From IMG/VR virus record IMGVR_UViG_3300033273_000833, positions 1 through 64,000 of that record: a stretch of 64,000 nucleotides of DNA. The stretch is one strand, 5' to 3'. A model generated the notes under the pieces. The model was not told the origin of the DNA, did not search any database, and worked only from the letters and a program-made list of their open reading frames with translations. Below, in pieces: positions 35,033-45,752 of this stretch. The stretch is from a virus. The translations under genes and the position numbers were made by a program. Numbering within the stretch: position 1 is the stretch's first letter; each line of letters begins with the position of its first letter.

Positions 35033-38000
35033 TTTTCTAGAGATCAAAGAGGGTTCTAATTTAAAAATATTCAGAGCCCCAACTAGAGACCCCAATCAAA
35101 TCCCTGATCATGATTTTGCATACCACTTAGGCTATCATAATGGAAACAATTATGGCCTATCATCAAACCCACAATTTCATGTTAATTCTGACAGCGAATA
35201 CTATAGCAGCTCTGCGCTAAAATTTAATGGCACTGAATTTTTAGAGAGTAAAGAAATTAATCTATTAAACAAAAACAGTTTTTCTATTTCTACATGGGTC
35301 AACACAGAATCAGAGTTAGAAGAATTCCTAGTAACTGATGTAGATTCGTCAGGCGACGGTTCATTTTATTTAAAATCTAATAACGCCAGCGGTAGGCCAG
35401 AATTTGGAATATATAATGGAGTTAATGAGTTTGCATATGTAACTGGAAATAGTGGCATAAATGATGGTGATTGGCATCTAATTAACATTAATTTTAGCTG
35501 CGATAAACCAAACGAAGAAGTTTCTATAGAATTATACATAGATTCTTTTCTTCAAGAATCAAAATCTCTTAGCGGGATTCTTCATTTAGATTCTTTGTCT
35601 GGTAACGGCTTATGGGAAACAAGAAAACTTGAGGCTTCAAAATTAACAGACGACGATCAAACTTCATACATAGAAATGACTAACAGTCAAGAAGAATCAG
35701 ATCTGTATTTCGCTGAACCAATCACTGGAGGGATAGATAAAATAAGGTATCGAGCCATCAATGACGAAGCTAACTTTGGGGAAATCAAAACCTCATTAAT
35801 ATTAAAAAATAAAGACACGTCAGAAATTTCGACATGGGAACTCCAATCTTTCAAAAGCTCCAACTTTGATAACCAAAAAGCAATCAGCAACCCAACCCCT
35901 TTATATTTTGGACAAACTCCATTTCCACCACCCATACCAGAAAAAGGAATATCTTACGGCCCAGTAGAAAGCGTCTTCACCGCAGGCTGCCCATCAGAAT
36001 GCTTGTCGTATGATAATAGTTTGAAAACTTGGTTTCCAATACAGGATTACAGCATTTCATCGCCTCATGCAAGTAGAGTTATTATAAATATCCCCACAAT
36101 AAAACAATATGTATATGCTGGAAGCCCAAAAATTACAATCCAAGCAGGCGGAGTTTTTACGATTTACAGCAGCCACATAAACTCAAGCACAACTTTAAAC
36201 GTTATCTTTCTACCAATTGGATCCACCCCAAGCCTGACAGTAAACGAAACAACTAATACCATAGATATATCATACCCAAAAAGAAATTCATATTTTAGTT
36301 CAACAGATCCAGCCCTAGTAGATATACTAAACTTTATTAATAATCAAGATAACTTTACAGCAACAACAACAGCTACGACTTACTATAAAAATCAACCCAT
36401 GCGTGGATTAAATGACGGATCATACCAAGCAACAGATGAAACTGAATCCACAAACCCACAAGCCCATTATCCACTAAGAGCTGAAGACGCAAGAGATTAC
36501 GAAACAAACAGCTCTGGCGACGTCATCAACCACGAAGAGCAATATATATACGCAAACTTCAACACCTGGCAAACTGAAGCTCCCTTTCTATATGGACACG
36601 ATTGGGACTCGGCAAACTTTACAAACTACGAAATACTAGGTATTCGCTATCATTACAGCTCAGAACTATCAAATAGCTCAACAAATGGGATGACATTTTC
36701 AAGAATCATTGAATTTGGACTATACTTAAATAACACAGAATATGATTTATGGACATTTCTTCCCCTCAATAACTTTTCAGGATTAACTTCCAATATAAAC
36801 AATCAAAATAATTTCACAATAGGATCGTCTTCTTCAAATAACAAAGAAAAGTTTTATAAAGGAGAAATAGATCAATTAATTATTTTTGATAAAACAATCT
36901 CTCAAGATGAAATAAATTTTTTATATAATAATAATAGAGATAATGTATCGTACTCGAAAGAGCTAGCTGAAGACATGAAGGTAATTTCTTGGTATGACTT
37001 TGCTAATTCCGAAATTGTTGGATGGGACAGGCATTATAGAAAATCAGAAAAAAATGTAGCAAGACTTTATCACCTAAACAACACCAGAAAAGACTCAAGT
37101 TCATATGCAGTATTGCCTGAAGAATTTGGCGATATACAATATTCTAATGATGTTTTTAAGTTTTCTGATTATTCTGCATATTTCGACGGAGAAACTTATT
37201 TATTCGACGAAGGAGGTAAAGAACTTTCTTTTCATGGGAATTTTACAATAGATGTTTTCTTAAATTTTGCTCAAATACCAGGCGCAGACAGACAGGAGTT
37301 ATTAAGAACAAATCATTTCAAAAAAACAGGAACAAGTTTAAGTATTTATTTCCAAAACAATAGGTTATATTTCGACATGTATTTAGGTCTCAAGCAATTC
37401 ATGTTTATAGAAAGTAATGAGCTAGATATTTCTACTGACATTTTTTTTCATGTCGCAATATGTAGAGACAGGGAAAATGTTTATCTATTTTTTGATCGAA
37501 AGATTTGCGGACAAGCATCATTCCCATATTACCTACCAATTGATAACGCTTCAGAAGGTTTATATATTTTTAATGAATTTAATGGGTATGCTCAAGATTT
37601 CAGAATTATTACCGAAGCTTGTTTATATCAACCTGAAAAAGATATTGATGAGTTTACCAATAGGCTTAGTTCCGAATTTTATGAAAGAAACATTTTAACC
37701 ACTACATCACACTATCCAATAACTAAAAAAGTAGAATTTAATGATAGTGACGGCATATACATACCGTCAAAACATTTCATCGAAACCGCTCATGACCACA
37801 AAGCGTTTAATTTTCATAAAAACAGTTTCTCAATAATTGGCTGGTTCAGATTAGAAAACTTAATTAAATCTGGCTTCATATTAGGCTCCTGGAACGACGA
37901 AGGGGGAAACAGTCATAGTTACGCAATTAGGTACGTTAAAAACTTCAGAGACCAAGTAAACACTTTGGTGTTTCTCGCATCTGAAGATGGTACTAACTTT

Positions 38001-41000
38001 AGATCCGTTAGAACAATTAAGTTAAAAAATAATATAATGCGATCCGATAGATGGTATTTTTTCGCAGTAACTTATGATACTAATACTCAAAAATTAAAGT
38101 TTTTCTTATACGATCAACTTAGCTTTATAGATTCAAGCGAAGGTTTAGTAAATCAATTTTTTACTATATCGAGAAGAGACGACTTCCAAATTAATGGAGT
38201 AAAACACACCGAAGAAAGTGATACTTTTTTAGATATGTCTTTATCTCAATTATTCTTTTTAAACAAGCCAGCCTCTTTAGCTGAAATCGAGTCCTTCTGG
38301 AATTCTGGGGGAGGAATAAAATACAAAGAATCAATAGACTTAAATCGCTATGTTATAGCTTGGTTCGATTTCCCAGAAGGCTCCTTATTAGACCTACACA
38401 ACCAGAACCATTTAACTTCTTCTACAGCTTTTACAATTACAGAAGGTAGACGTAAGTTAGAAGCTAAAGATGATGAGGCTGAGATATTTTTAGTAAAGCC
38501 AACTATAGGTAATAATATATTATTTAATCTAGCTGAACATCGGCCCACATACGAAACTAACGGTATAAACAATCTACATTCTTTGCAATTTGATCAAACA
38601 AAAACCCCCTTCTTAGACTCTAATTTTACTTTAAACTTTAATACAGATTTTTCTTTTTATTTTTGCTTCAAATCTTCTGGAACAAATTCAGAGTTTAGGC
38701 CAATTGTAGATTTTTCTAATTCAGCAACACAGGGGCTATCAGTTTTATGGAAAGATACTCCAGAATCAAACTACCCAGGAATTTTAAAATTAATTGTAAA
38801 CAATCAAGAATTAGTATTTGAAAACGAACCTTTTATTAGAGACATAAATGTTGTAAACATAGAATGGAACAGAAAGAAGGAAAGAGTATTTTTATCATTA
38901 AATAACTCTAGACTTTCATCAGCTCCAAAGTCTCTAAAAAATACAGCAATCCATTTAAATTTTTCACAGACACCCATGTCTCTAGGCAAGTTTTATTATG
39001 ATAGCGAAAACGAATTAGGTAATTTCAACGGATTCCTTTCTGAGATATTATACCACTATGGATTAGCTCAAGTAGAAACACTTCAGTATTTTTCAGACAA
39101 ATATAACGCAATTCATCCTGGCACTAGCCCAGAGTATATATATGACGATGATGAACCTGCTATATTTTTTAATGTATCACAAATTAAACAATACATACAA
39201 GAAGGAACTAGCTATCTAGGAAGAATTCAATGCTCTCTATCAAATCCTATTTACTCAACAATTGAAAATAGCAATATTACAATTAACGAAAATGGAGACA
39301 TCTATTTAATAAGTCCAGCAGATAGAGATATAGATTCGTATCAGTATACAGTCATAACTTCAGACCAAGACTCAGATATTGAACAGTCTATGAGCTTTAT
39401 CACTTACGTTCAAAAGGACACGGTCATAGCTACTGTAGATACTAGTAATATCAAAACATTCTTAGCTGACAATGAAACCTCAAAAGGGACGGATTTAGGC
39501 TGTTTATCAGCCAACGAATCAGTCACATGGTCAACTCAAGATTCTTTGATAACAATAAACCCATACAGCGGCTGCATTACATTAAATGAAGATATTCCAC
39601 CTGGTACAGAGTCTATAGACTTTACAGTTTCAACATTAGATACAGAGGAAAACATTACTTCGTCAACAATAACCTTAACAATCTACAATCCAATAAGATC
39701 CTCTGAGTTAATATTTAAAAGTTCATACCCAAGTCCCACAATTGAACTAGATTATATACTTGAACCTGGGCAAGAATATATCGAAGTTGACTTCAATGAC
39801 GGCTTAGGCTACAGGTTAGTACATTACAATAATTTAACTTCGCCTATACCATCAAACTTTAGTACAGCAAACATTTTTCACAAAAACTCTCAAATATACA
39901 GCAACTACTTAAACAGCAATTATTGGAACGATTTTAATAAGTCGATACCCTTAATATCTTTACAGGATATCGCCTATCATGAATACGAAGAAAACTCTTT
40001 CGAGCAAGAATCCAGAGTTAAGTCTTATCAATTTATTAATAATTGGCAAGAATCAGATGTGCCAGAATCAGAAAATCTTTACCAAACTTTTAAATTCTCA
40101 GATATAAATCACTCAGACTTTAGTAATGCTCAAAATATAATCAACAATCTAAGTTATAAAATTGACAGGCAGTACCTAGAAGACGAAGATAACATTAATT
40201 ACAATGACAGGCTAGTATGGAGAAGAATTAGATTCACCCTATCCTCTAATCACTACTTTAAAATCAGAGGCAAATTTATATCCCTAAACGCAAGGCGTTA
40301 CGGATATAACGAAGGCGTCGATACGGGTTCTGAAAATCTAGCTGAACTAACTTTAATAGCCGATGAAGACTCAGTTCTGCAAAAGACATCATTTAATGGT
40401 TTTGACATCTCAAATCTTACATTAAATATAGAAACCGATCAATTAGTTGATTTAACAAAGTTTTTACAAGGATGTCGAATTGCAGACATTTCAATAATTA
40501 ATTTCAATACTTCAAATGTACTATGTATGTCAAATTTTGCTTCGAGAATGTACAGCAAAAATACCGTAGACCCAAGTGACTCAAGTCGGTCATTATTACC
40601 TATAAAAAATTTAATACAAAATGACATAGATTTTTCAAATGTATTAACTATTGATAGATTTTTATACGATTCACATGATTTTACCTACTCAAGCCAATTC
40701 AACGCAACACTTATTAATGGATACCAAGAAACCGATGTAACATCCTGCGAAGAAAACTGGGATCAGTGGCTGTTGGATAATAATAGTAACCACGAACACG
40801 ATATTAATTTATCCCAAGCCGATTTCAGCAATTTACTATCTATGAGTGAATCCTTCAGGGGCTGGTGTTCAAATTTTCAAGTCATATTTGATACTCAAAC
40901 TACAAAGACTTATACAAAAGTAAAAAATATGTACAGATGCTTCAGCGAGTGCCAGATCGGCATACATCCAATTTTATCAAATATAGTTAAATTCGTCTCT

Positions 41001-44000
41001 TTATCCAACTATAACCATAGTAGCATTTATCCTACCCAACAAAAAATTGTATCATCATTATCTTATAGATCAAGTGAATACGCTACAGATTATTCATACA
41101 GCAGCTATAGGTCGGAAAGAGACAATTATTTCTTTTTCGAATATTCAGACGAAAGAGTGATTAAGACGACTTATGGCGATACAGGTACAATTATACATAA
41201 CAACAAAGTTTATTCAAATAGCGCAAATCATTATCTACCAGAACTACAAGTCACACCAGTATTAATACCTTTTTTCACAAAAACAACAGTAGATTTAAGC
41301 TTATTCACAAATGGACTCAAAGATATTAGTTATCTATTTAGAGAGTTTTATAGTTTTTCTGATATTAATTTCACAAACCAATTAAAATCAACAAATTTTT
41401 CAGAAGTTATTGATATTAAAAAACTTTTTACTTCTAGTTTCTTGATTCAAAATATAACATTTCCAAATAATTCTAACCTAGCTCCCTCAAACATCAAAGA
41501 TTCCTCAGCTATGTTTAGCGAATGTTACACTTTAAAAAATGTTAACAATTTCGAATACATGTCTATACCAAACTCTGAAAGTTGTGAAAACATGTTTTAT
41601 TATTGCGTAGACCTCAAATCCATAAAAATACCTCACTTAAATAAAGTAAAGTCTCTACATAGAATGTTTTATCATTGCATCAATCTATCATTAATAGAAG
41701 GCTCTACAGATGCATTTGGATACGGAGGCCCTAACTCTACAGGTTTAATTGATCTAGAGGACGGCTCAGAATGCTTTTATAAAAATGAAAAATTAAAAAC
41801 CTTAAACTTATCTAATATAACTTCAACTAAATTATCAAATATTAATAAAATGTTTTATGGTTGCAGAAGACTTTCATCGATTTATATTGGAGAAACATAC
41901 GTCAATGAAGGATCAGCATCTAATAGTGATAAAAATTTCTACCTAGGTAATGTGACCACTGCGAATTTAGCCTTTTTTCAATGTGAATTCTTAAGATGGT
42001 TCTGTCGAAAAGGAGAAAATATTTTTGACATAGAAAGAATTAATTTGCAAAATTGCTCCAGTGCGGTAGGCATCTTCAGATATTGCTTTAGACCTCTTTT
42101 TCTAGACCTTCAAGATGTTATATTAAACCCTTTACGAAGCACTAATACCTACGACTACCCAAATGATATAGGAAAATTCTTACAACCAATAAGCTTTTGG
42201 GATTTTTCGCAAAGCTTAGAGGATAATCTATTAGAAGCCTGCACATATCCAGATAAGTATTCAGAGCTGGTTGATTATTTTTTTCAAGAACAAGACTTAC
42301 TAGACTCTGGAGATTTTGATCTCGCGAGTAAACCTCCTGTATTTAAAAAAGGTACAGAAGTTTCGAATTTCCCTCAAGCCGAAATAGAAGGGTTAGTAGA
42401 CAAAGGTGATTTCAATATTGAAATCATACTTGCTCACAACAGCTCTTTTGATTTAAGATACATAAAAGCGATAATCTCGCCAAACTACGAGCACTATGAT
42501 TTGTTCCTAAACTCACTAACAGACGGAACTTCAATCAATACAGTTAGAATTTTCTGGACTTACTCCACCCACCCGAACGAAAGTTCTATATTAACCAACC
42601 ATTTCGGCACGAGCGCAATTACTCCTTACGAATTTTTTATAGCTCAAGGAGGAAATTACGAAGGAGAATTATGTATCTTTATAAAAGATAGAAACTCAAC
42701 CGTTCAAGATATAATCGAAGCTAATCGGGGTCCAGGCATCAAATTTGAAACTCTGCTTGATGTAGAAGCAGATCCTATCGGCACCTTAGACCTAGACGGG
42801 TCTCCTCAATACTCCTCAGGGAGCTTAAGTAATAGCTCAAATTCTTCATACATTTCCGCTAATTATGCAATTAAGCCTTGGTTTACCTACCGAAGCAATT
42901 TAATTTTAGATTTAAACGAAAACTCTGGAATTAATTTAGCTAACGCTTTTAGAAACTGCACCCTTATTGAAAATGTATTCATAAAAGGCTCTTCAGCAAA
43001 AATAAATAATTTTTCTGGAGCCTTCGGTCACAACACATCACTCAGGTATTGTGACACATCTAGCATAAATTTCTTAGATAATTACACAAGTGAATCTGCT
43101 TTTTTTAACTGCTTAAACCTTAGGCAGGTCAATCTTGGTTCTAATTTCTTACCTCAAAATAATCAAAATAGAAACCTAAGAAGTATGTTCATGTATTGTG
43201 ATTTTTTAGTTAAAATAGATAATGATTGTGCTGATTGGTATGGACCAAACTTAAAAACAATAGAAAACTTGTTTAACAGATGTAGTTTATTAAAGCAAAT
43301 TAATCTATCCAACTTAAGTCCAGTAAAATGTAAATATATGGATTTTGCTTTTCTTTCTTGCACAAGCCTAGAATCTCTCGATTTAACAAACTTCAACAGC
43401 CATAAACTGCAGTCTTTAAAGAGCGCGTTTAGCCACTTATCTTTAAAATCATATTCAGGTCTACTAAATTACTATTACAACCCATCAGCTCTTAGATTAA
43501 ATTACCTACCTTCTGCAAAAATAATTCCTTATACTATTGCATATGAAGACATACTCTACAACTCAAACACAAATACGTCTGTATTTTTTAGTAATTCCTA
43601 CCTAAATATGCTAAGAGAAGGAGATAGATTCACAGAGCTTTTCTCATGCGCTTCAAAATTTGGTCCACTTAAATTCGAAATCCCCGAATTACACAACATT
43701 TCATCAACGCGCGTAGATCTTGATTTATCCAGCCTGGATTTATCGAACGTAAGAGACGCGACCTCACTAGATTCGCTTGATGGAAGCTTGGGTTATAGTA
43801 GCTCCTATGTAAGATACGGCATAGCCAGGAACCCAGACGATACCTTTGATATAGAAGCTCTACACTCTAGAGGCCTGTGGAGACACGATGACTATAATTA
43901 TATCTCAGAAAATACATTAACAATAAATAGTGAAGGAGAAATTACTTCTATAGAAGAACCATTATATATATCAAACTATAACAGTAATTACGAAGACAAT

Positions 44001-45701
44001 CTTGACCATCAAAATTATCTCACTTACACTTATGGTACATTATATACACTTTCGTTAAATCCTAGAGCTACCGAGATGAATCCATACGACAGAGAAGCGA
44101 CAACAGATGATATTATAAACAGCGCCTCAGACCCAGATCTCGAATACCAATCAACAGAAAAAGGTTTTAACGCGGGCAACGGCGCCAGAATGAATGATTC
44201 TCGTGGTTACAATAATGATCGACACCCAGAAACGACTTTACTATCAAACGGCTCGAATGCTCTTTCTAATCTTTTTTATAATTCAAAAATTAATAATTTA
44301 AAAATAGGAGGAAGTTTTGAGATTCCAAACATTGAACCGACTTTAAAAACATATGATTACGGACATGGTATAAATTTTAATTCAGATGCCGATAATTTTT
44401 TTAATTTTGAAAAAAATTCAAATGATCCAAGTTATGCAGCAAGTAACCCTTACTTTTCTGATGAAAACCACAGTAATAAATGGAGCACAAGCGTTAGGGG
44501 GGTTAGAGCTCCAAGTCCATTATCAATGTTTCGTAGTTCGTATATAAATAACCTAGAAATATCAAATAATTTCCTTCAGTCATGTGAAAAATCTTATGCT
44601 TTAACCGCTATGTTCTATATGGCTAACATCTCAAGTTCGACAGGCTTAGATTTTACAAAACTCAAGACAGATAGCGCAATTTATATGGATCAACTTTTCT
44701 TCGGATATAACGGTACAAACATAAACACCTCCACATTCAAAACCAGCAAAGCTGTAACGATAAAAAATCTTTTTTACAACATCTATAACATATTTAATCA
44801 TAATATAATTACAACAAGCTGGGACACGAGCAATGTCAAGAATTTTGAACACGCTTTCGCTTGGCCCGCAACTACAGGAGGCTCAAACCAAACAGAAGTA
44901 GATAGCATTCTATCCACCTTTGAAATCAACCTATCGGGACTTTCATTCAATTCAGCAGAATTAATTAGAGGAATATTTTGGTACAATAATATTAACTACA
45001 TGATACTACCAACAAATAATTTATTAAGACCTTCTTCTAGAAAAATTTTTACACTAAATAATGTATTCGCAAATTCTGGACGATTTGGTTCATCGACGCC
45101 GTATTCCTTTGCCTTGCCACATTCAAATGAAGATATATTGACAAAAGTTAACGCTTTTTTAAGCTTTCTTGAGCCAGGGCTAACCAATAGAATATCCCTT
45201 AACTCAGCTTTCAATGCTCTAACTCCAGGTAATCAACAAACTACTGAAGATAACCCGACTTACGGATATTACAACACAGACAACAGCTCAAGAAGATCTC
45301 AGCCATATATTTTAGATTTAACGCCTATTGTAGGCAAGTCTATAACGTCATTATATTCTACATTTTTAACATATTTTGGCGGACAGCTAGCAAAGTCTCC
45401 TTTCATAACATCTATCACTAACATTGAGAATTTGTCATTTGACGAAGAAGTAGACGCCTATGACCTATTTAGCGCACTCAGAAGAGTCCATCCAGATTTA
45501 GCAATGAATTTATCTTCTTGGTGTTTGCCTAACGTAGATTATACAGAAAGCGATTTTTTTGATCAAAACAATATACACAATAGCCCTCAGGCCCCAATAT
45601 ACAGCTTTGTAGTATCTGATAGTCAAGGCGGGTATCACGAAAAATCTTCTGCCGCTAATGCAGGAGTTACTTTACCTAATTTTGGTGAACCTTGTGCATA
45701 A
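35004..45701 (+). CDS. Giant adhesin-like protein with LamG domains and BspA-type leucine-rich repeats
   Basis: This single open frame encodes 3565 residues and overlaps the previous gene by 29 nt. In order: four LamG/concanavalin-like modules (residues about 60-210, 700-880, 920-1100 and 1180-1360); two cadherin-like beta modules (about 1380-1470 and 1475-1560); then a stretch to the C-terminus with irregular BspA/DUF285-type repeats marked by units like ENMFYYCVDLKSIKIPHLNK and LHRMFYHCINLSLIEG. No signal peptide or membrane anchor was seen. It is probably a virion-attached receptor-binding or attachment protein; the LamG modules suggest sugar binding. It lies between the lysis-like genes and nrdB. 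Confidence 0.7.
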   Translation: MSLRINRRNNFLEIKEGSNLKIFRAPTRDPNQIPDHDFAYHLGYHNGNNYGLSSNPQFHVNSDSEYYSSSALKFNGTEFLESKEINLLNKNSFSISTWVNTESELEEFLVTDVDSSGDGSFYLKSNNASGRPEFGIYNGVNEFAYVTGNSGINDGDWHLININFSCDKPNEEVSIELYIDSFLQESKSLSGILHLDSLSGNGLWETRKLEASKLTDDDQTSYIEMTNSQEESDLYFAEPITGGIDKIRYRAINDEANFGEIKTSLILKNKDTSEISTWELQSFKSSNFDNQKAISNPTPLYFGQTPFPPPIPEKGISYGPVESVFTAGCPSECLSYDNSLKTWFPIQDYSISSPHASRVIINIPTIKQYVYAGSPKITIQAGGVFTIYSSHINSSTTLNVIFLPIGSTPSLTVNETTNTIDISYPKRNSYFSSTDPALVDILNFINNQDNFTATTTATTYYKNQPMRGLNDGSYQATDETESTNPQAHYPLRAEDARDYETNSSGDVINHEEQYIYANFNTWQTEAPFLYGHDWDSANFTNYEILGIRYHYSSELSNSSTNGMTFSRIIEFGLYLNNTEYDLWTFLPLNNFSGLTSNINNQNNFTIGSSSSNNKEKFYKGEIDQLIIFDKTISQDEINFLYNNNRDNVSYSKELAEDMKVISWYDFANSEIVGWDRHYRKSEKNVARLYHLNNTRKDSSSYAVLPEEFGDIQYSNDVFKFSDYSAYFDGETYLFDEGGKELSFHGNFTIDVFLNFAQIPGADRQELLRTNHFKKTGTSLSIYFQNNRLYFDMYLGLKQFMFIESNELDISTDIFFHVAICRDRENVYLFFDRKICGQASFPYYLPIDNASEGLYIFNEFNGYAQDFRIITEACLYQPEKDIDEFTNRLSSEFYERNILTTTSHYPITKKVEFNDSDGIYIPSKHFIETAHDHKAFNFHKNSFSIIGWFRLENLIKSGFILGSWNDEGGNSHSYAIRYVKNFRDQVNTLVFLASEDGTNFRSVRTIKLKNNIMRSDRWYFFAVTYDTNTQKLKFFLYDQLSFIDSSEGLVNQFFTISRRDDFQINGVKHTEESDTFLDMSLSQLFFLNKPASLAEIESFWNSGGGIKYKESIDLNRYVIAWFDFPEGSLLDLHNQNHLTSSTAFTITEGRRKLEAKDDEAEIFLVKPTIGNNILFNLAEHRPTYETNGINNLHSLQFDQTKTPFLDSNFTLNFNTDFSFYFCFKSSGTNSEFRPIVDFSNSATQGLSVLWKDTPESNYPGILKLIVNNQELVFENEPFIRDINVVNIEWNRKKERVFLSLNNSRLSSAPKSLKNTAIHLNFSQTPMSLGKFYYDSENELGNFNGFLSEILYHYGLAQVETLQYFSDKYNAIHPGTSPEYIYDDDEPAIFFNVSQIKQYIQEGTSYLGRIQCSLSNPIYSTIENSNITINENGDIYLISPADRDIDSYQYTVITSDQDSDIEQSMSFITYVQKDTVIATVDTSNIKTFLADNETSKGTDLGCLSANESVTWSTQDSLITINPYSGCITLNEDIPPGTESIDFTVSTLDTEENITSSTITLTIYNPIRSSELIFKSSYPSPTIELDYILEPGQEYIEVDFNDGLGYRLVHYNNLTSPIPSNFSTANIFHKNSQIYSNYLNSNYWNDFNKSIPLISLQDIAYHEYEENSFEQESRVKSYQFINNWQESDVPESENLYQTFKFSDINHSDFSNAQNIINNLSYKIDRQYLEDEDNINYNDRLVWRRIRFTLSSNHYFKIRGKFISLNARRYGYNEGVDTGSENLAELTLIADEDSVLQKTSFNGFDISNLTLNIETDQLVDLTKFLQGCRIADISIINFNTSNVLCMSNFASRMYSKNTVDPSDSSRSLLPIKNLIQNDIDFSNVLTIDRFLYDSHDFTYSSQFNATLINGYQETDVTSCEENWDQWLLDNNSNHEHDINLSQADFSNLLSMSESFRGWCSNFQVIFDTQTTKTYTKVKNMYRCFSECQIGIHPILSNIVKFVSLSNYNHSSIYPTQQKIVSSLSYRSSEYATDYSYSSYRSERDNYFFFEYSDERVIKTTYGDTGTIIHNNKVYSNSANHYLPELQVTPVLIPFFTKTTVDLSLFTNGLKDISYLFREFYSFSDINFTNQLKSTNFSEVIDIKKLFTSSFLIQNITFPNNSNLAPSNIKDSSAMFSECYTLKNVNNFEYMSIPNSESCENMFYYCVDLKSIKIPHLNKVKSLHRMFYHCINLSLIEGSTDAFGYGGPNSTGLIDLEDGSECFYKNEKLKTLNLSNITSTKLSNINKMFYGCRRLSSIYIGETYVNEGSASNSDKNFYLGNVTTANLAFFQCEFLRWFCRKGENIFDIERINLQNCSSAVGIFRYCFRPLFLDLQDVILNPLRSTNTYDYPNDIGKFLQPISFWDFSQSLEDNLLEACTYPDKYSELVDYFFQEQDLLDSGDFDLASKPPVFKKGTEVSNFPQAEIEGLVDKGDFNIEIILAHNSSFDLRYIKAIISPNYEHYDLFLNSLTDGTSINTVRIFWTYSTHPNESSILTNHFGTSAITPYEFFIAQGGNYEGELCIFIKDRNSTVQDIIEANRGPGIKFETLLDVEADPIGTLDLDGSPQYSSGSLSNSSNSSYISANYAIKPWFTYRSNLILDLNENSGINLANAFRNCTLIENVFIKGSSAKINNFSGAFGHNTSLRYCDTSSINFLDNYTSESAFFNCLNLRQVNLGSNFLPQNNQNRNLRSMFMYCDFLVKIDNDCADWYGPNLKTIENLFNRCSLLKQINLSNLSPVKCKYMDFAFLSCTSLESLDLTNFNSHKLQSLKSAFSHLSLKSYSGLLNYYYNPSALRLNYLPSAKIIPYTIAYEDILYNSNTNTSVFFSNSYLNMLREGDRFTELFSCASKFGPLKFEIPELHNISSTRVDLDLSSLDLSNVRDATSLDSLDGSLGYSSSYVRYGIARNPDDTFDIEALHSRGLWRHDDYNYISENTLTINSEGEITSIEEPLYISNYNSNYEDNLDHQNYLTYTYGTLYTLSLNPRATEMNPYDREATTDDIINSASDPDLEYQSTEKGFNAGNGARMNDSRGYNNDRHPETTLLSNGSNALSNLFYNSKINNLKIGGSFEIPNIEPTLKTYDYGHGINFNSDADNFFNFEKNSNDPSYAASNPYFSDENHSNKWSTSVRGVRAPSPLSMFRSSYINNLEISNNFLQSCEKSYALTAMFYMANISSSTGLDFTKLKTDSAIYMDQLFFGYNGTNINTSTFKTSKAVTIKNLFYNIYNIFNHNIITTSWDTSNVKNFEHAFAWPATTGGSNQTEVDSILSTFEINLSGLSFNSAELIRGIFWYNNINYMILPTNNLLRPSSRKIFTLNNVFANSGRFGSSTPYSFALPHSNEDILTKVNAFLSFLEPGLTNRISLNSAFNALTPGNQQTTEDNPTYGYYNTDNSSRRSQPYILDLTPIVGKSITSLYSTFLTYFGGQLAKSPFITSITNIENLSFDEEVDAYDLFSALRRVHPDLAMNLSSWCLPNVDYTESDFFDQNNIHNSPQAPIYSFVVSDSQGGYHEKSSAANAGVTLPNFGEPCA

Positions 45702-45707
45702 ATTTTA

Positions 45708-45736
45708 TTGACATTGATCTTTTTTTAACTTATAAT
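45708..45736 (+). promoter_or_regulatory. Consensus sigma70 promoter upstream of nrdB
   Basis: TTGACA, 17 nt, TATAAT, an exact match to both consensus boxes. The ATG is 16 nt after the -10, giving an mRNA leader of about 10 nt. Confidence 0.75.
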
Positions 45737-45752
45737 CGTTATATATAAAATT

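Noticed and set aside
38341-38380. tRNA-like GGTTCGATT segment
   Set aside because: It is inside the large adhesin ORF and no acceptor stem or anticodon arm can be formed around it; no tRNA gene was recognised in the window.
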